Shown here: positions 1-8,474 of the stretch, in pieces | Position numbering within the stretch: the stretch's first letter is position 1 | How the letters are laid out: the number at the start of each line of letters is the position of its first letter | Assembly (NCBI GenBank): GCA_016194705.1 | Contig: JACQAZ010000011.1 | Location: 1-64,000, forward strand | Length of the DNA: 64,000 bases | Direction: 5' to 3' | Origin: Elusimicrobiota bacterium | GTDB taxonomy: Bacteria > Elusimicrobiota > Elusimicrobia > UBA1565 > UBA9628 | Notes under the pieces: generated by a model | The model's database searches: none | What the model was told of the DNA's origin: nothing | What the model saw: only the letters and a program-made list of their open reading frames with translations | Position numbers and translations under genes: made by a program

Positions 1-101
1 AGCTTCCGGGCGACATCTACGGGGGCCATGCCCCGTTTAAGCAGCGAGATGGCGCGCAAACGGCGTTGTTCGAGATGCTCTGGGCTTCCGGCGGGTCTCA
101 T
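1..101 (-). mobile_element. N-terminal end of an IS630-type transposase gene, cut by the window edge
   Basis: Reading the minus strand from the ATG at 101 gives 34 codons that run off the window, beginning MRPAGSPEHLEQRRLRAISL and continuing with a helix-turn-helix-like stretch ending DVARKL. This looks like the winged-HTH N-terminus of IS630/Tc1-mariner transposases. It lies just upstream of a surface-protein gene that has lost its 5' end, so the element probably inserted there. The terminal inverted repeat and target site cannot be fixed because the other end is outside the window. Confidence 0.6.
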
Positions 102-159
102 GCCCAGAGTTTAGGACTTTAGTTATGCAGGTATCAATAGCCCTGGAGGCGAGTGCCTC

Positions 160-1125
160 GTGATCGCCGACACGGGCAACAACCGCATCGTCAAGCTCGA
201 CCGCAGTGGGACCGTCACCTTGGTCTACGGCAGCAGCGCGACGTTCAATAATCCTTGGGGCCTGGCCTTCGATCTCTCGGGCAGTCTCTATGTCGCCGAT
301 CGCAACGATGACAGAGTGCTCAAGTTCGGGACACCGCCGCTCTCGGGCCCGAGCGCCCTAGCTCTCTCTTCTGTGGCTTCGACCCCGGCCAAAGCCAGCT
401 CGCTCGTCAGCGGGCAGACCGGCGGCCTCGTCTTGCGCGCCGACCATGCCGCGGTCGTCATACCGCCGCTGGCTCTGTCAGCGGACCTCGTCGTGAGCGT
501 TTCTTCGACGAATATCCGAAGCTCGGCCGAAGAAGCCTCCAAGTCGGCCCAGATGAAGGCCAAGGGCTTGAAGGGCGCCGCCTCGGCCGTCGAATACGGC
601 CCCGAGGGAACGCAGTTCCTGGCCCCCGTGACGATAGTTCTTCCCTACGATGAGGCTCTGATCGAGTCCTACGCGATGAACCCCGAGAAGCTCAAGGTCC
701 ACTTCTGGAACAGGGCCGCCGGCGACTGGGAGGCGCTTGATTCGACCGTCGATCCCATCAACCGCGTGATCTCTGCGCAGACCCGGCACTTCTCGCTCTA
801 CCAGGTCCTGGGCCCTGGCTCGGCGGCGCCCGCAGCCGCGGGACCGCTCGCCTTCGGCGAGGTCTACGTTTATCCCAATCCGAGCCGACATGGCCAGAGA
901 CCGACCTTTCACATCGAGGCCGGCCCGGCGGACACAATCGAGATCAAGATCTACGACCTCTCTGGCAAGCTCATGGAGCAGGCCACAGTCCCGGGCAGGC
1001 CCGTCGTCGAGTACGGCTGGGACGCCTCGGGCGCGGGCTCGGGCGTTTACCTCTACGTTGTGACCGCGTCCCAACACGGGGTAGGCAAGATCTCGACCAA
1101 AGGCAAGTTCGCGGTGATCAAATGA
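160..1125 (+). CDS. 5'-truncated NHL-repeat surface protein with C-terminal FlgD-Ig/sorting-like domain
   Basis: The product has NHL beta-propeller repeats near its start (ADTGNNRIVKLD, then SLYVADRNDDRVLKF), a central Ig/ZU5-like region, and a C-terminal FlgD-Ig-like domain (VYPNPSRHG, KIYDLSGKLM, GVYLYVV) of the type seen in surface or secreted proteins. The reading frame stays open upstream only to a TAG at 112-114. It has no signal peptide and begins inside an NHL repeat, so the GTG at 160 is merely the first usable start in a truncated gene. A minus-strand transposase fragment sits immediately upstream. The stop overlaps the next gene's ATG (ATGA), so the pair was an operon. Whether the remnant is expressed is unknown. 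Confidence 0.7.
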   Translation: MIADTGNNRIVKLDRSGTVTLVYGSSATFNNPWGLAFDLSGSLYVADRNDDRVLKFGTPPLSGPSALALSSVASTPAKASSLVSGQTGGLVLRADHAAVVIPPLALSADLVVSVSSTNIRSSAEEASKSAQMKAKGLKGAASAVEYGPEGTQFLAPVTIVLPYDEALIESYAMNPEKLKVHFWNRAAGDWEALDSTVDPINRVISAQTRHFSLYQVLGPGSAAPAAAGPLAFGEVYVYPNPSRHGQRPTFHIEAGPADTIEIKIYDLSGKLMEQATVPGRPVVEYGWDASGAGSGVYLYVVTASQHGVGKISTKGKFAVIK

Positions 1126-2027
1126 AGAAGATCATCCTCTGTCTCGCCCTACTGTGGCCGACCACAGTCCGGGCCGACGAGGGCGCCGCCTTCCTTAAAA
1201 TACTCCCCGGCGCGCGCCCGGTCGCGATGGGCGAGGCTTACACGGCCGTGGCCGACGACTTGAGCGCTCTTGGCACTAACCCGGCGGGGCTCTCGCGCAT
1301 CGGCGCGCGCGAGGCGGCCTTCATGCACGCCGAGCTTTTCGGCGGTACGCACTACGACTTTCTCGGCTACGCCCATCCCTTGTCGAACAGCGGGACGCTC
1401 GGCTTCGGCCTGCAGAGGATATCCAACGACACGATCCCCGGCCGCGACGCCAACGGCAATCCGACGAGCTCCTTCGGTGCCTCGGACACGGCACTCGACC
1501 TCGCCTACAGCCGTCAGCTCTTCGATTCCCGCACTTCTCTCGGGATCACCGCGAAGGTGATCCGCTCACAGCTAGCGGACGCGACCGACAACACCGCGGC
1601 CTTCGATGTGGGGACGATGCATACGATGGCGCTGGGCAAGCAGGACGTGACCTTCGGCGCGGCGATCGACAACCTCGGCCCGGGCCTCAAGCTCGGCGAC
1701 AAAGACAACTCACTACCGCTGACCCTCGCCTTCGGCGCGAGCACGAAGCTCTCGGGTGCTTTGCTCATCGCCGCCGACGTCAAACACAGGCCGTACTCGC
1801 GAGAGACCTCGTTTGGCTTTGGCACCGAGTACGCTCTGCTTTCTTCTTTCTCTCTCAGAGCCGGCTACGCGGCGGCCAACACGGCCTCGAACACGCTCAA
1901 CGGGGCGCTCAGCGGCCTCGGCGTCGGCTTCGGGCTCAAGATCTACAAGGCCAAGCTCGACTACTCGTTCACGCCCGCAGGCGATCTCGGCGAGGCGCAG
2001 AGGGTCGGGCTCTCGACGAGATTTTAG
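1122..2027 (+). CDS. PorV/PorQ-family outer-membrane beta-barrel protein
   Basis: A 301-aa protein with a signal peptide (about residues 1-18, cut near VRA-DE) and the family start GAAFLKILPGARPVAMGEAY followed by NPAGL. The remainder is alternating strands ending in an aromatic-poor RVGLSTRF, typical of PorV/PorQ (UPF0164) FadL-like barrels. In Bacteroidota PorV shuttles CTD-bearing cargo for the type IX secretion system; in other phyla its role is unproven. The 4-bp overlap with a gene whose product ends in a FlgD-Ig/CTD-like domain suggests that the upstream protein is its cargo, which is inference. Confidence 0.8.
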   Translation: MKKIILCLALLWPTTVRADEGAAFLKILPGARPVAMGEAYTAVADDLSALGTNPAGLSRIGAREAAFMHAELFGGTHYDFLGYAHPLSNSGTLGFGLQRISNDTIPGRDANGNPTSSFGASDTALDLAYSRQLFDSRTSLGITAKVIRSQLADATDNTAAFDVGTMHTMALGKQDVTFGAAIDNLGPGLKLGDKDNSLPLTLAFGASTKLSGALLIAADVKHRPYSRETSFGFGTEYALLSSFSLRAGYAAANTASNTLNGALSGLGVGFGLKIYKAKLDYSFTPAGDLGEAQRVGLSTRF

Positions 2028-2621
2028 ATGGCACTTCGATCGCCCCAACTCACCGGCCGCTTCTCTAAGGCCCTGACCTTCGCGCGCAAGGCGCACGCGG
2101 GCCAAGTGCGCAAAGGCAGCAAGGTCCCCTACCTCAGCCACCCGATGGCCGTGGCTTCCATCGTACTCGACTACGGCGGCTCCGAAGACGAGGCGATCGC
2201 GGCGCTTCTCCACGACACGATCGAGGATTGCGGCGCGACCCACGAAGGCCTCAAGAAGCGCTTCGGCGCCAAGGTCGCCGGCATCGTGCGCGACTGCTCC
2301 GACTCGTTCACCACGCCCAAGCCCCCATGGCTCGAGCGCAAGACCCTCTACATCGGGCACCTCGAGGGCGGCCACGGCCGGGCCGCTTTGCTGGTCAGCG
2401 CGGCCGACAAGCTCCACAACGCCCGCGCGATCGTCCACGACGTGCGGCATTTCGGGAAAAAGGTCTGGAGGAAGTTCAACGCAAGACCTCAGGCGATCCT
2501 CTGGTATTACGAGTCGCTCCTCAAGGTCTTCAAGAGGCGCCGGCGGGAAGCGCCCGCGGGCTTCTCGACCTTGGTCCTCGAGCTCGAGACGGCCGTGGAC
2601 GCGCTGCGCCGCCTGGCCTAG
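2028..2621 (+). CDS. HD-domain metal-dependent phosphohydrolase (RelA/SpoT-hydrolase-like)
   Basis: A 197-aa protein consisting of one HD domain. Visible motifs are the early His in KAHAGQVRKGSKVPYLSHP, the HD pair in ALLHDTIED, and ADKLHNARAI. These match the ppGpp hydrolase (MESH1-like) branch of the superfamily. There is no synthetase or TGS/ACT domain, so it would only hydrolyse; substrate is inferred. The ATG immediately follows the stop of the PorV-like gene. The 3' end overlaps the convergent thiN gene by 4 bp through a shared CTAG. Confidence 0.8.
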   Translation: MALRSPQLTGRFSKALTFARKAHAGQVRKGSKVPYLSHPMAVASIVLDYGGSEDEAIAALLHDTIEDCGATHEGLKKRFGAKVAGIVRDCSDSFTTPKPPWLERKTLYIGHLEGGHGRAALLVSAADKLHNARAIVHDVRHFGKKVWRKFNARPQAILWYYESLLKVFKRRRREAPAGFSTLVLELETAVDALRRLA

Positions 2622-3250
2622 TCCGACATCAGCCAAAGCCGCCCGGAGTGCACGCGCAGGCGGACCGTTCCGAGCGACTTGTTGCCCAAGCCGCGGCTGC
2701 CCGGCAAGAGGCGATGGCGGCTCAACGGATAGGCCGCTCCCGAGAGGCTGACGACGGCCGCGGGCGGCAAGGCCAGAAGCGAGAAGCGCCTCCCCTTCTC
2801 GAATCTTGGCGCGCAGCTCCCGGGCCCCAGCAGGTTCGCCGTGCCGCGGTCGACGAGCGCGATCTCGAGCTCGGCGCCGCGCGCGGCCATGACCGCGAGA
2901 TTGACCAGGGCATGGTCGAGAGCGCCGCCCAAAGCGCCCGCGACATAGACGCGCGAGAGCCCCAAATCCCGCGCGAAGTCGAGAGCCTTGTCGAAATCGC
3001 CGCGTTCCTCGTCGAAGTCGCACCAGAAGACCGCCTTGGGCCAGCGCGGCAGCGGCTTGGGCAGCGAGTCCATGTCGCCGACGACGAAGTCGGGCTCGAG
3101 GCCCAGCGCTGCCGCGTGGCGCGCGCCGCCGTCGGCGCAGATGAGAGGGCGCGCGCGGCGGGCCAAGGCCTTGACCGCGCGGCGGTCTCCCAGCTCTCCG
3201 CCCAGGAGGATGAGGCCGAAGGCCTCAGGGCTTCGCGAGGATCTCGCCAT
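2618..3250 (-). CDS. thiN: Thiamine pyrophosphokinase
   Basis: Predicted to convert thiamine plus ATP to thiamine diphosphate in the cytoplasm. Seen: LICADGGARHAAALG, PDFVVGDMDSL, DFDKALDFA and the GALGGALDHALVNL stretch, all characteristic of TPK, followed by the C-terminal beta-domain. From the ATG at 3250 the length is 210 aa, normal for the family. A start 12 codons upstream exists but gives an uncharacteristic basic extension. It is the last gene of the cysS-rlmB-CDF-phosphatase run, and its start lies inside the end of the phosphatase gene. Confidence 0.85.
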   Translation of the reverse strand: MARSSRSPEAFGLILLGGELGDRRAVKALARRARPLICADGGARHAAALGLEPDFVVGDMDSLPKPLPRWPKAVFWCDFDEERGDFDKALDFARDLGLSRVYVAGALGGALDHALVNLAVMAARGAELEIALVDRGTANLLGPGSCAPRFEKGRRFSLLALPPAAVVSLSGAAYPLSRHRLLPGSRGLGNKSLGTVRLRVHSGRLWLMSD

Positions 3251-4667
3251 GCACGCGGGCGCCCTTCGCGGGCGGAAGCTCCACACCCAGCAGAGCCGCC
3301 AAGGTCGGGGCGAGGTCGGCGACCCAGGCCCGGTCCTTGTATTGGCCCGGCTTGAAGTCCGGGCCCAGAAAAATCATCGGGACATGGGTGTCGTCGTCGT
3401 ACGGCGCGCCGTGGTCGGCGCCCGTCGGGCGGTCGGTCATCAGCACGCCGGGCTTGGCGCGCACGAGCAGGTCCCCCGAGCGGCCCGGCATCCAGCTGCG
3501 GCGGTAGGCCTCGGCGTAAGGGTCGCCCGCGCCGAACTCTCCGCCGACGTAGATCTTGGCCACGCCCTCGACGGCTCCTAGGATCGTCGCGGCCTCGCGC
3601 AGGAACAGGGGCCAATCGCGCCCCATACGCTCGGCCTGCGCGCGGTTCAAGTAGATGTTGGGATATTCGTTGACGACCCACGGCTCCTTGGCCGGCAGCT
3701 GGTACTGCAGGGCCCGCTCGAGCCGCGCTCCCATCTCGGTGAAGAGCACGCGCGTGACGCCTTTTCCCGAAGGGTCCTCGGGCCGGGCCGTGACGCCGTG
3801 ATCCGCGGTCAGCGCGAGGTCCCAACGCCCGGCGCCTACGAAGGCGTCGAGGGTTTCGAAGAGTTCTTCAAGATCCGCGTCCAGGTTCAAGAGCTGGTCG
3901 TGGAGCTGGGCGCTGTCGGGACCGTAGCGGTGGCCGATGTAATCGGTCGCCGAGAAAGAGACCGCGAGCAGATCTGTCGAGTCGTGGCGCCCGAGCTTGA
4001 AGCGGCGCAGGGCTTCCTCGACGAGCCCCAAGGTCATGAGGTCCGCCTTGGGCTCGTAGACGAGCTCCTTGAGCCGAAAGGCGTCCTCCCCGAACAGGAG
4101 TCCGCCTTTGTTCTTCAGCCTTGAATTGAACTTGTCGAGCCAGCCGGGACGCCTGTAGTACGAGGAGGTCGTGAATTCCCCGCTGAATTTGTCGTACCAA
4201 AGCGCCGCGTCGGCCTTCTTGCCGCCCAGCAGGATCGCGGCGCGGTCCTTGAGCGAGATCGAGATGACCCGGGATCCAGCATTCTGAGCCTTCATATAGT
4301 CTCCCAGAGTGTAGGCGAGCAGATGCTCCGGCCCGAGGCCGTGCGCCGTGTCGGAGGCGCAATAGACGTCCTTGTCGAGCACGCGGTCCCACCAGTTGTT
4401 GCCGACGATCCCGGTCTCGCTTGGAAAGCGCCCGGTCAGGATCACGGCGTGGCCGGGCCCCGTCTCCGTCGGGACGTGGACGTGGCGGGCGTCGAGGAAG
4501 ACCGCGCCCCGCTCCTTGAGCCGCTTGAAGCCTCCCGCGAAGTCGGCGGCGAAGCGCTCGAGGTAGTCGGCGCGCATCTGGTCGACGCTGACGACGACCA
4601 GCAGCCGCGGCGCGCCCCAGGACGGCGGGGCCAGCAGCAGCAGGACCAGGAGGGACGCGATCCTCAT
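3225..4667 (-). CDS. Secreted alkaline phosphatase-superfamily phosphodiesterase/phosphatase (PafA-like)
   Basis: A 480-aa protein with a signal peptide (MRIASLLVLLLLAPPSWGA). The catalytic Thr region TETGPGHAVILTGR and metal ligands in SVDQMRADYL, SFSATDYIGHRYGPDS, TADHGV and the late GADHGAPYDDDTHVPMIF are as in type I phosphodiesterase/PafA enzymes. It is likely periplasmic and releases phosphate from monoesters or diesters. The start codon overlaps the stop of the upstream CDF gene (ATGA), so it is translated from the same operon. Exact substrate cannot be read from sequence. Confidence 0.85.
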   Translation of the reverse strand: MRIASLLVLLLLAPPSWGAPRLLVVVSVDQMRADYLERFAADFAGGFKRLKERGAVFLDARHVHVPTETGPGHAVILTGRFPSETGIVGNNWWDRVLDKDVYCASDTAHGLGPEHLLAYTLGDYMKAQNAGSRVISISLKDRAAILLGGKKADAALWYDKFSGEFTTSSYYRRPGWLDKFNSRLKNKGGLLFGEDAFRLKELVYEPKADLMTLGLVEEALRRFKLGRHDSTDLLAVSFSATDYIGHRYGPDSAQLHDQLLNLDADLEELFETLDAFVGAGRWDLALTADHGVTARPEDPSGKGVTRVLFTEMGARLERALQYQLPAKEPWVVNEYPNIYLNRAQAERMGRDWPLFLREAATILGAVEGVAKIYVGGEFGAGDPYAEAYRRSWMPGRSGDLLVRAKPGVLMTDRPTGADHGAPYDDDTHVPMIFLGPDFKPGQYKDRAWVADLAPTLAALLGVELPPAKGARVHGEILAKP

Positions 4668-5527
4668 TTTTCTATCTGCAAGGTCACGTGGGACAGCCCG
4701 AACTTCTCCTTGAGCAGCTCGGTGCCCTCATTGAGAACCGCAGCCGTGTCGCGACCCGCGTCGACCACGAGATGCCCGCTCATCGACTCGCTGCCCTGCG
4801 TCAGCGACCACAGATGAAGGTCGTGCACCTCCTTGACCCCGGAGAGCTCCCCGAGCGCCCTGCGAATCTCCTCGAGGTCGAGGTGCGAGGGCGCCCCTTC
4901 GAGGAGGATGTGGATCGAGTCGCGCAGCAGCCAAAACGAGGTCAGCACGATGCCCACGCAGATGGCGACGCTGGCCACCGCGTCGGCCTGATACCAGCGG
5001 GTCTTGATGATGACGGCGGCCGCCGCCATCGAGCCCACGTTGCCCAAAGTGTCGGAGACCACGTGCAGGAAGGCTCCGCGCATGTTGATGTTCTTGCGGC
5101 TGGAGGCGTAAAGGATCGCCCCGGAGGTCCCGTTGCAGACCAGACCCGCGCACGCCACCGCCAGCATCTGGGGCGCGGCGACCGGCAGCGGAAACTGGAG
5201 GCGGCCGTAGGCCTCGCGCAAGATGATGCCGGTGGCGACCCACAAGGCGACTCCGTTGCCCAGGGCCGCGAGCACCTCGAGGCGCTTGTAGCCGAATGTG
5301 CGCTTGGAATCGGGCGGCCGGCGGCTGGCCACGGCGGCGAACATCGTCATCCCGAGCGCGATGAGGTCGACGCCGACGTGCGTGGCGTCGGCAATCAGCG
5401 CCAGGCTTCCGGTCCACCAGCCGCCGAAGAGCTCGATGACGAAGAAGGTCCCCGTGATGACGAACGCCCCGGTCGCGGCCTTGACCGGGGAGCGCCCCAC
5501 TTCGGGCGGATGCTCGCAGGTCTTCAC
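4664..5527 (-). CDS. Cation diffusion facilitator (Zn/Co/Cd efflux) transporter
   Basis: A 287-aa, CzcD/ZitB-like inner-membrane antiporter. Six hydrophobic segments are visible. The first metal-site motif is in SLALIADATHVGVDLIALG and the second in HVVSDTLGNVG, followed by the cytoplasmic C-terminal domain (VKEVHDLHLWSL). The GTG at 5527 is chosen because it forms a GTGA overlap with the rlmB stop. Longer in-frame versions add an Arg-rich shadow of rlmB. Expected to export zinc or a similar divalent cation using the proton gradient. Confidence 0.87.
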   Translation of the reverse strand: MKTCEHPPEVGRSPVKAATGAFVITGTFFVIELFGGWWTGSLALIADATHVGVDLIALGMTMFAAVASRRPPDSKRTFGYKRLEVLAALGNGVALWVATGIILREAYGRLQFPLPVAAPQMLAVACAGLVCNGTSGAILYASSRKNINMRGAFLHVVSDTLGNVGSMAAAAVIIKTRWYQADAVASVAICVGIVLTSFWLLRDSIHILLEGAPSHLDLEEIRRALGELSGVKEVHDLHLWSLTQGSESMSGHLVVDAGRDTAAVLNEGTELLKEKFGLSHVTLQIEK

Positions 5528-6288
5528 CGCGGCGAGGCGGCCTTCTGCCGCGCGATCTCGTAGAGGAGCACGCTCGCGGCGCACGAGGCGTTGAGGCTCT
5601 CGACGCCGCCCGCCGACTGCGGAATGCTGAGCAGTTCGTCGCACAGCGTACGCACGAGCTGCCTGATCCCGTAGCCCTCGGACCCGACGACCAGGATCAG
5701 CGGCGTGTTGAGCACGGCCTGCCAGCAGGGCGAGCCCGACGCGTCTGCGCCGTAGACCCAGAAGCCGGCCTTTTTGGCGCGCTCGAGAGCCTGCGCGAGG
5801 TTGACCACGCGAAAGAGCTTGATCTTTTGGATCGCGCCCGCCGACGATTGGATGGCGACCGCAGAGACGGGCGAGCTGCGCCGCTCCGGGACGATCAGGC
5901 CCGAGGCGCCGAGGTTGACGGCCGAGCGCGCGATCGCGCCGAGGTTATGCGGGTCCTGGATCTGGTCGAGAGCGACGAGCACCAGGCCCTTTTTCTCCTC
6001 GTCCGAGAGCGCCTCCAGATACGCGGGGAAGCCCTCGGCGGCTTCGGCGGCTTGGCCGACGATCTTGACCGCCACGCCTTGGTGCCTGCCGCCGCTGACC
6101 GCGCGATCGAGCTCCTTGCGCGCCATGAACTGGACCTTGACGCCGGATTCCCGCGCCCAACGGATGATCCCGGCGATCGCCGGATGCTTGGCCTCGTGCT
6201 CGATCCAGACCTCGCGCACGTCCTGCGGCTTGGCGCGCAGGGTCTCCTCGACGGCGTGGACGCCGCCGAGCCAGCGCAGGGCGCTCAT
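5524..6288 (-). CDS. rlmB: 23S rRNA (guanosine-2'-O-)-methyltransferase RlmB (SpoU/SPOUT family)
   Basis: A 254-aa protein with an N-terminal L30e-like substrate-binding domain (LGGVHAVEETLRA) and a C-terminal SPOUT knot bearing the three SpoU motifs: DPHNLGAIARSA, VVGSEGYGI and IPQSAGGVESLNAS. Expected to methylate G2251 (E. coli numbering) of 23S rRNA with SAM. The ATG at 6288 overlaps the cysS stop (ATGA) and is preceded 6 nt upstream by a clear GGAGG, so it is preferred over the GTG at 6300. The cysS-rlmB adjacency resembles the Firmicutes cysS-mrnC-rlmB cluster. Confidence 0.9.
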   Translation of the reverse strand: MSALRWLGGVHAVEETLRAKPQDVREVWIEHEAKHPAIAGIIRWARESGVKVQFMARKELDRAVSGGRHQGVAVKIVGQAAEAAEGFPAYLEALSDEEKKGLVLVALDQIQDPHNLGAIARSAVNLGASGLIVPERRSSPVSAVAIQSSAGAIQKIKLFRVVNLAQALERAKKAGFWVYGADASGSPCWQAVLNTPLILVVGSEGYGIRQLVRTLCDELLSIPQSAGGVESLNASCAASVLLYEIARQKAASPR

Positions 6289-7667
6289 CTTCTCCTCCAC
6301 TTCTGTCCCGCCTTGGTGTCCTCGACCAGAATCCCATTAATCTCCAGGTCCCGGCGCAGGACATCGGCCTCCTTGAAATTCTTGTCGGCGCGGGCCTTGG
6401 CGCGGCGGTCGAGGAGCTGCTGGAGTTCGGGGGGAAGCTCCGACGGGACATCGGCCTTGAAGAGCCCCAGTCCAAGGAGGTTCTCGGCCCGCTGCAGGAT
6501 CGCGCGCTTGGAGCCGGACGGGACATTGCTCTTCACGCAGTCCCAGACCGCGGCCAGCGCGCCGGGCATGTTGAGGTCGTCCTCGAGCGCCGCTCGGAAG
6601 GCTTTCTCGTGGTCGGCGCAGGCGAAACGCAGCGGCTCGTCTTTTACGGCGAGCGCGGCCTCGCGCAGGCGCCGGCGCGCGGTCTTGGAGGACTCCAAGG
6701 ACTCCCATGTGAAGTCGAGCTGCTTGCGGTAGTGCGCGGTGAAGCAGTGGTAGCGGTAATCCAGCGGCTCGAAGCCCCTCTCCTTGAGGTCGGAGAGCTT
6801 CACGAAGCCGCCCTCGGACTTGGCCATCTTGGCCTGGTTCATGAGCAGGAACTCGCCGTGCATCCAGAGCCGCGCGAAGACCTTCTTGGTCGCGCCCTCG
6901 CTCTGCGCGATCTCGTTGGTGTGGTGGATCGGGATGTGGTCGACGCCGCCGCAGTGGATGTCGAAGGTCTCGCCGAGGTACTTCATCGCCATGGCCGAGC
7001 ACTCGACGTGCCAGCCCGGGAAGCCCGCGCCCCACGGCGAGTCCCACTCCATCTGGCGCTTCTTGCCCTTCGGGGAGAACTTCCAGACCGCGAAGTCGGT
7101 CGGGTTCTTCTTCTGCGGATTGGCCTCGACGCGCGCGCCCGCCTTGAGTCCCCCGATGTGGTCGGCCCCCATGAGCCGCCCGTAGCCATTGAATTTCGAG
7201 GTGTCGAAGTAGAGACCGTCGGAGATCATGTAGATGTAGCCGGCGGTCTCGAGGCGGCGGATGAGCCCTTGCTGCTCCTCGATGTGGTCGGTCGCCTTGC
7301 ACAGGATGTCGGGCGGCAGTATGTTGAGCTCGGCGCAGTCGCGCAGGAAGGCCTCGGTGTAGAATTTCGCGATGTCCCAGGCGGTCTTGCCCTCGCGCGC
7401 GGCGCCGACCTCCATCTTGTCCTCGCCCTCGTCGGCCTGGCTCGTGAGATGCCCGACGTCGGTGATGTTCATCACGCGGCGGACTTCGTACTCGAGGAAC
7501 TTGAGGGTCCGCACCAGCACGTCCTCGAAGACGTAGGTCCGGTAGTTGCCCACGTGCTGGTAGTTGTAGACCGTCGGGCCGCAGGTGTAGAGGCCGGCTT
7601 TCCTAGGCTCGAGAGGTTCGAAGAGCTCCCTGCGCCGGGTCAGCGTATTGAACAGCTCCAAAGCCAT
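6285..7667 (-). CDS. cysS: Cysteine--tRNA ligase
   Basis: A 460-aa class I aminoacyl-tRNA synthetase charging tRNA-Cys. Zinc and ATP motifs are complete: TCGPTVYNYQHVGNYR (the HIGH variant is HVGN), the zinc ligands in GWHVECSAMA and HCGGVDHIPIHHTNE, and the KMSKS loop read as KMAKS. First gene of a five-gene minus operon. The start codon is 6 nt after a TAAAAT hexamer with no Shine-Dalgarno sequence, suggesting a leaderless mRNA. Confidence 0.95.
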   Translation of the reverse strand: MALELFNTLTRRRELFEPLEPRKAGLYTCGPTVYNYQHVGNYRTYVFEDVLVRTLKFLEYEVRRVMNITDVGHLTSQADEGEDKMEVGAAREGKTAWDIAKFYTEAFLRDCAELNILPPDILCKATDHIEEQQGLIRRLETAGYIYMISDGLYFDTSKFNGYGRLMGADHIGGLKAGARVEANPQKKNPTDFAVWKFSPKGKKRQMEWDSPWGAGFPGWHVECSAMAMKYLGETFDIHCGGVDHIPIHHTNEIAQSEGATKKVFARLWMHGEFLLMNQAKMAKSEGGFVKLSDLKERGFEPLDYRYHCFTAHYRKQLDFTWESLESSKTARRRLREAALAVKDEPLRFACADHEKAFRAALEDDLNMPGALAAVWDCVKSNVPSGSKRAILQRAENLLGLGLFKADVPSELPPELQQLLDRRAKARADKNFKEADVLRRDLEINGILVEDTKAGQKWRRR

Positions 7668-7679
7668 GGCGCTATTTTA
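7668..7679 (-). promoter_or_regulatory. Leaderless-type -10 element of cysS
   Basis: On the minus strand TAAAAT (7679-7674) is followed by AGCGCC and then the cysS ATG. A transcript starting about 7 nt after the -10 would begin at the start codon. Confidence 0.5.
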
Positions 7680-7680
7680 G

Positions 7681-7693
7681 GATAATAAGCCGC
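7681..7693 (+). promoter_or_regulatory. -10 element of the rhomboid gene, 7 nt before its ATG
   Basis: GATAAT (7681-7686) ends 7 nt before the ATG at 7694 and lies back-to-back with the cysS -10. The whole divergent gap is only 26 bp, so both -35 regions must lie inside the opposite coding sequence. Confidence 0.45.
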
Positions 7694-8377
7694 ATGATTC
7701 CCATACGCGACAACGTCCCGGTCAGGAGGACGCCGATCGTCAATTGGCTCCTGATCGCGGCTAACACCTGGGTCTTCTACCGGGAGCTCGCCGAAGGCCC
7801 GGGCCTGGAGAGATTCATCTGGCGCTACGGCCTGGTCCCGCTGCGCTACGCCAAGCCCGGACTGCTCGCCAAAGCCGGTCTCGTCGGCTACCTGACGCCG
7901 TTTTTCTCGTCGATGTTCCTGCACGGCGGCTGGATGCACATCATCTCGAACATGTGGGTGCTCTACATCTTCGGCGACAACATCGAGGACCGTCTCGGCC
8001 ACCTCAGATACCTCTTCTTCTACATCGCCTGCGGTCTCGCCGCGGCGTTCGCGCAGCTCTGGTTCTCGTGGGGCTCCCCCGTCCCGACTTTGGGCGCCTC
8101 CGGCGCGATCGCGGGCGTCATGGGCGCCTTCTTCATCCTCTATCCCTTCGCGCGCGTGGCGACCTTGATCCCGATCTTCATCTTCTTCCGCGTCGTCGAG
8201 ATCCCCGCCGCCGTTTTCCTGGCCCTCTGGCTCTGGTCTCAGGTCTACTCCGCGAGCCTGACCCTCTCGGGCGCCGGCAGCCTCGGCGGCGTCGCCTGGT
8301 GGGCCCACATCGGCGGCTTTCTCTCGGGCGTCGTGCTGCTGGCGTTCTTCGTCGGCCCGGCGCGCCGGTCCCGTTAA
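7694..8377 (+). CDS. Rhomboid-family intramembrane serine protease
   Basis: A 227-aa polytopic protein with about six membrane segments. The catalytic serine is in GASGAIAG (Ser136) and the histidine in AHIGGFLSG (His205). The conserved HGGWMHIISNMW loop (His/Asn of the oxyanion region) and GDNIEDRLG are also present. It would cleave membrane-anchored proteins within the inner membrane; its substrate is unknown. Monocistronic, with convergence-free 3' space before the downstream toxin-antitoxin promoter. Confidence 0.9.
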   Translation: MIPIRDNVPVRRTPIVNWLLIAANTWVFYRELAEGPGLERFIWRYGLVPLRYAKPGLLAKAGLVGYLTPFFSSMFLHGGWMHIISNMWVLYIFGDNIEDRLGHLRYLFFYIACGLAAAFAQLWFSWGSPVPTLGASGAIAGVMGAFFILYPFARVATLIPIFIFFRVVEIPAAVFLALWLWSQVYSASLTLSGAGSLGGVAWWAHIGGFLSGVVLLAFFVGPARRSR

Positions 8378-8474
8378 CGGATTCCCGCGCCGACTGGACC
8401 GCCCCCCCTCCCGTCGAGACACGGAACAATTTGGAGGGTTCAATCGTATATATATTGTGGGCTAACCGGACCGC

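Noticed and set aside
1713-3023. Long minus-strand open frame opposite the PorV and HD genes
   Set aside because: Arg/Gly-rich composition without motifs, fully overlapping two well-supported genes; typical high-GC antisense shadow.
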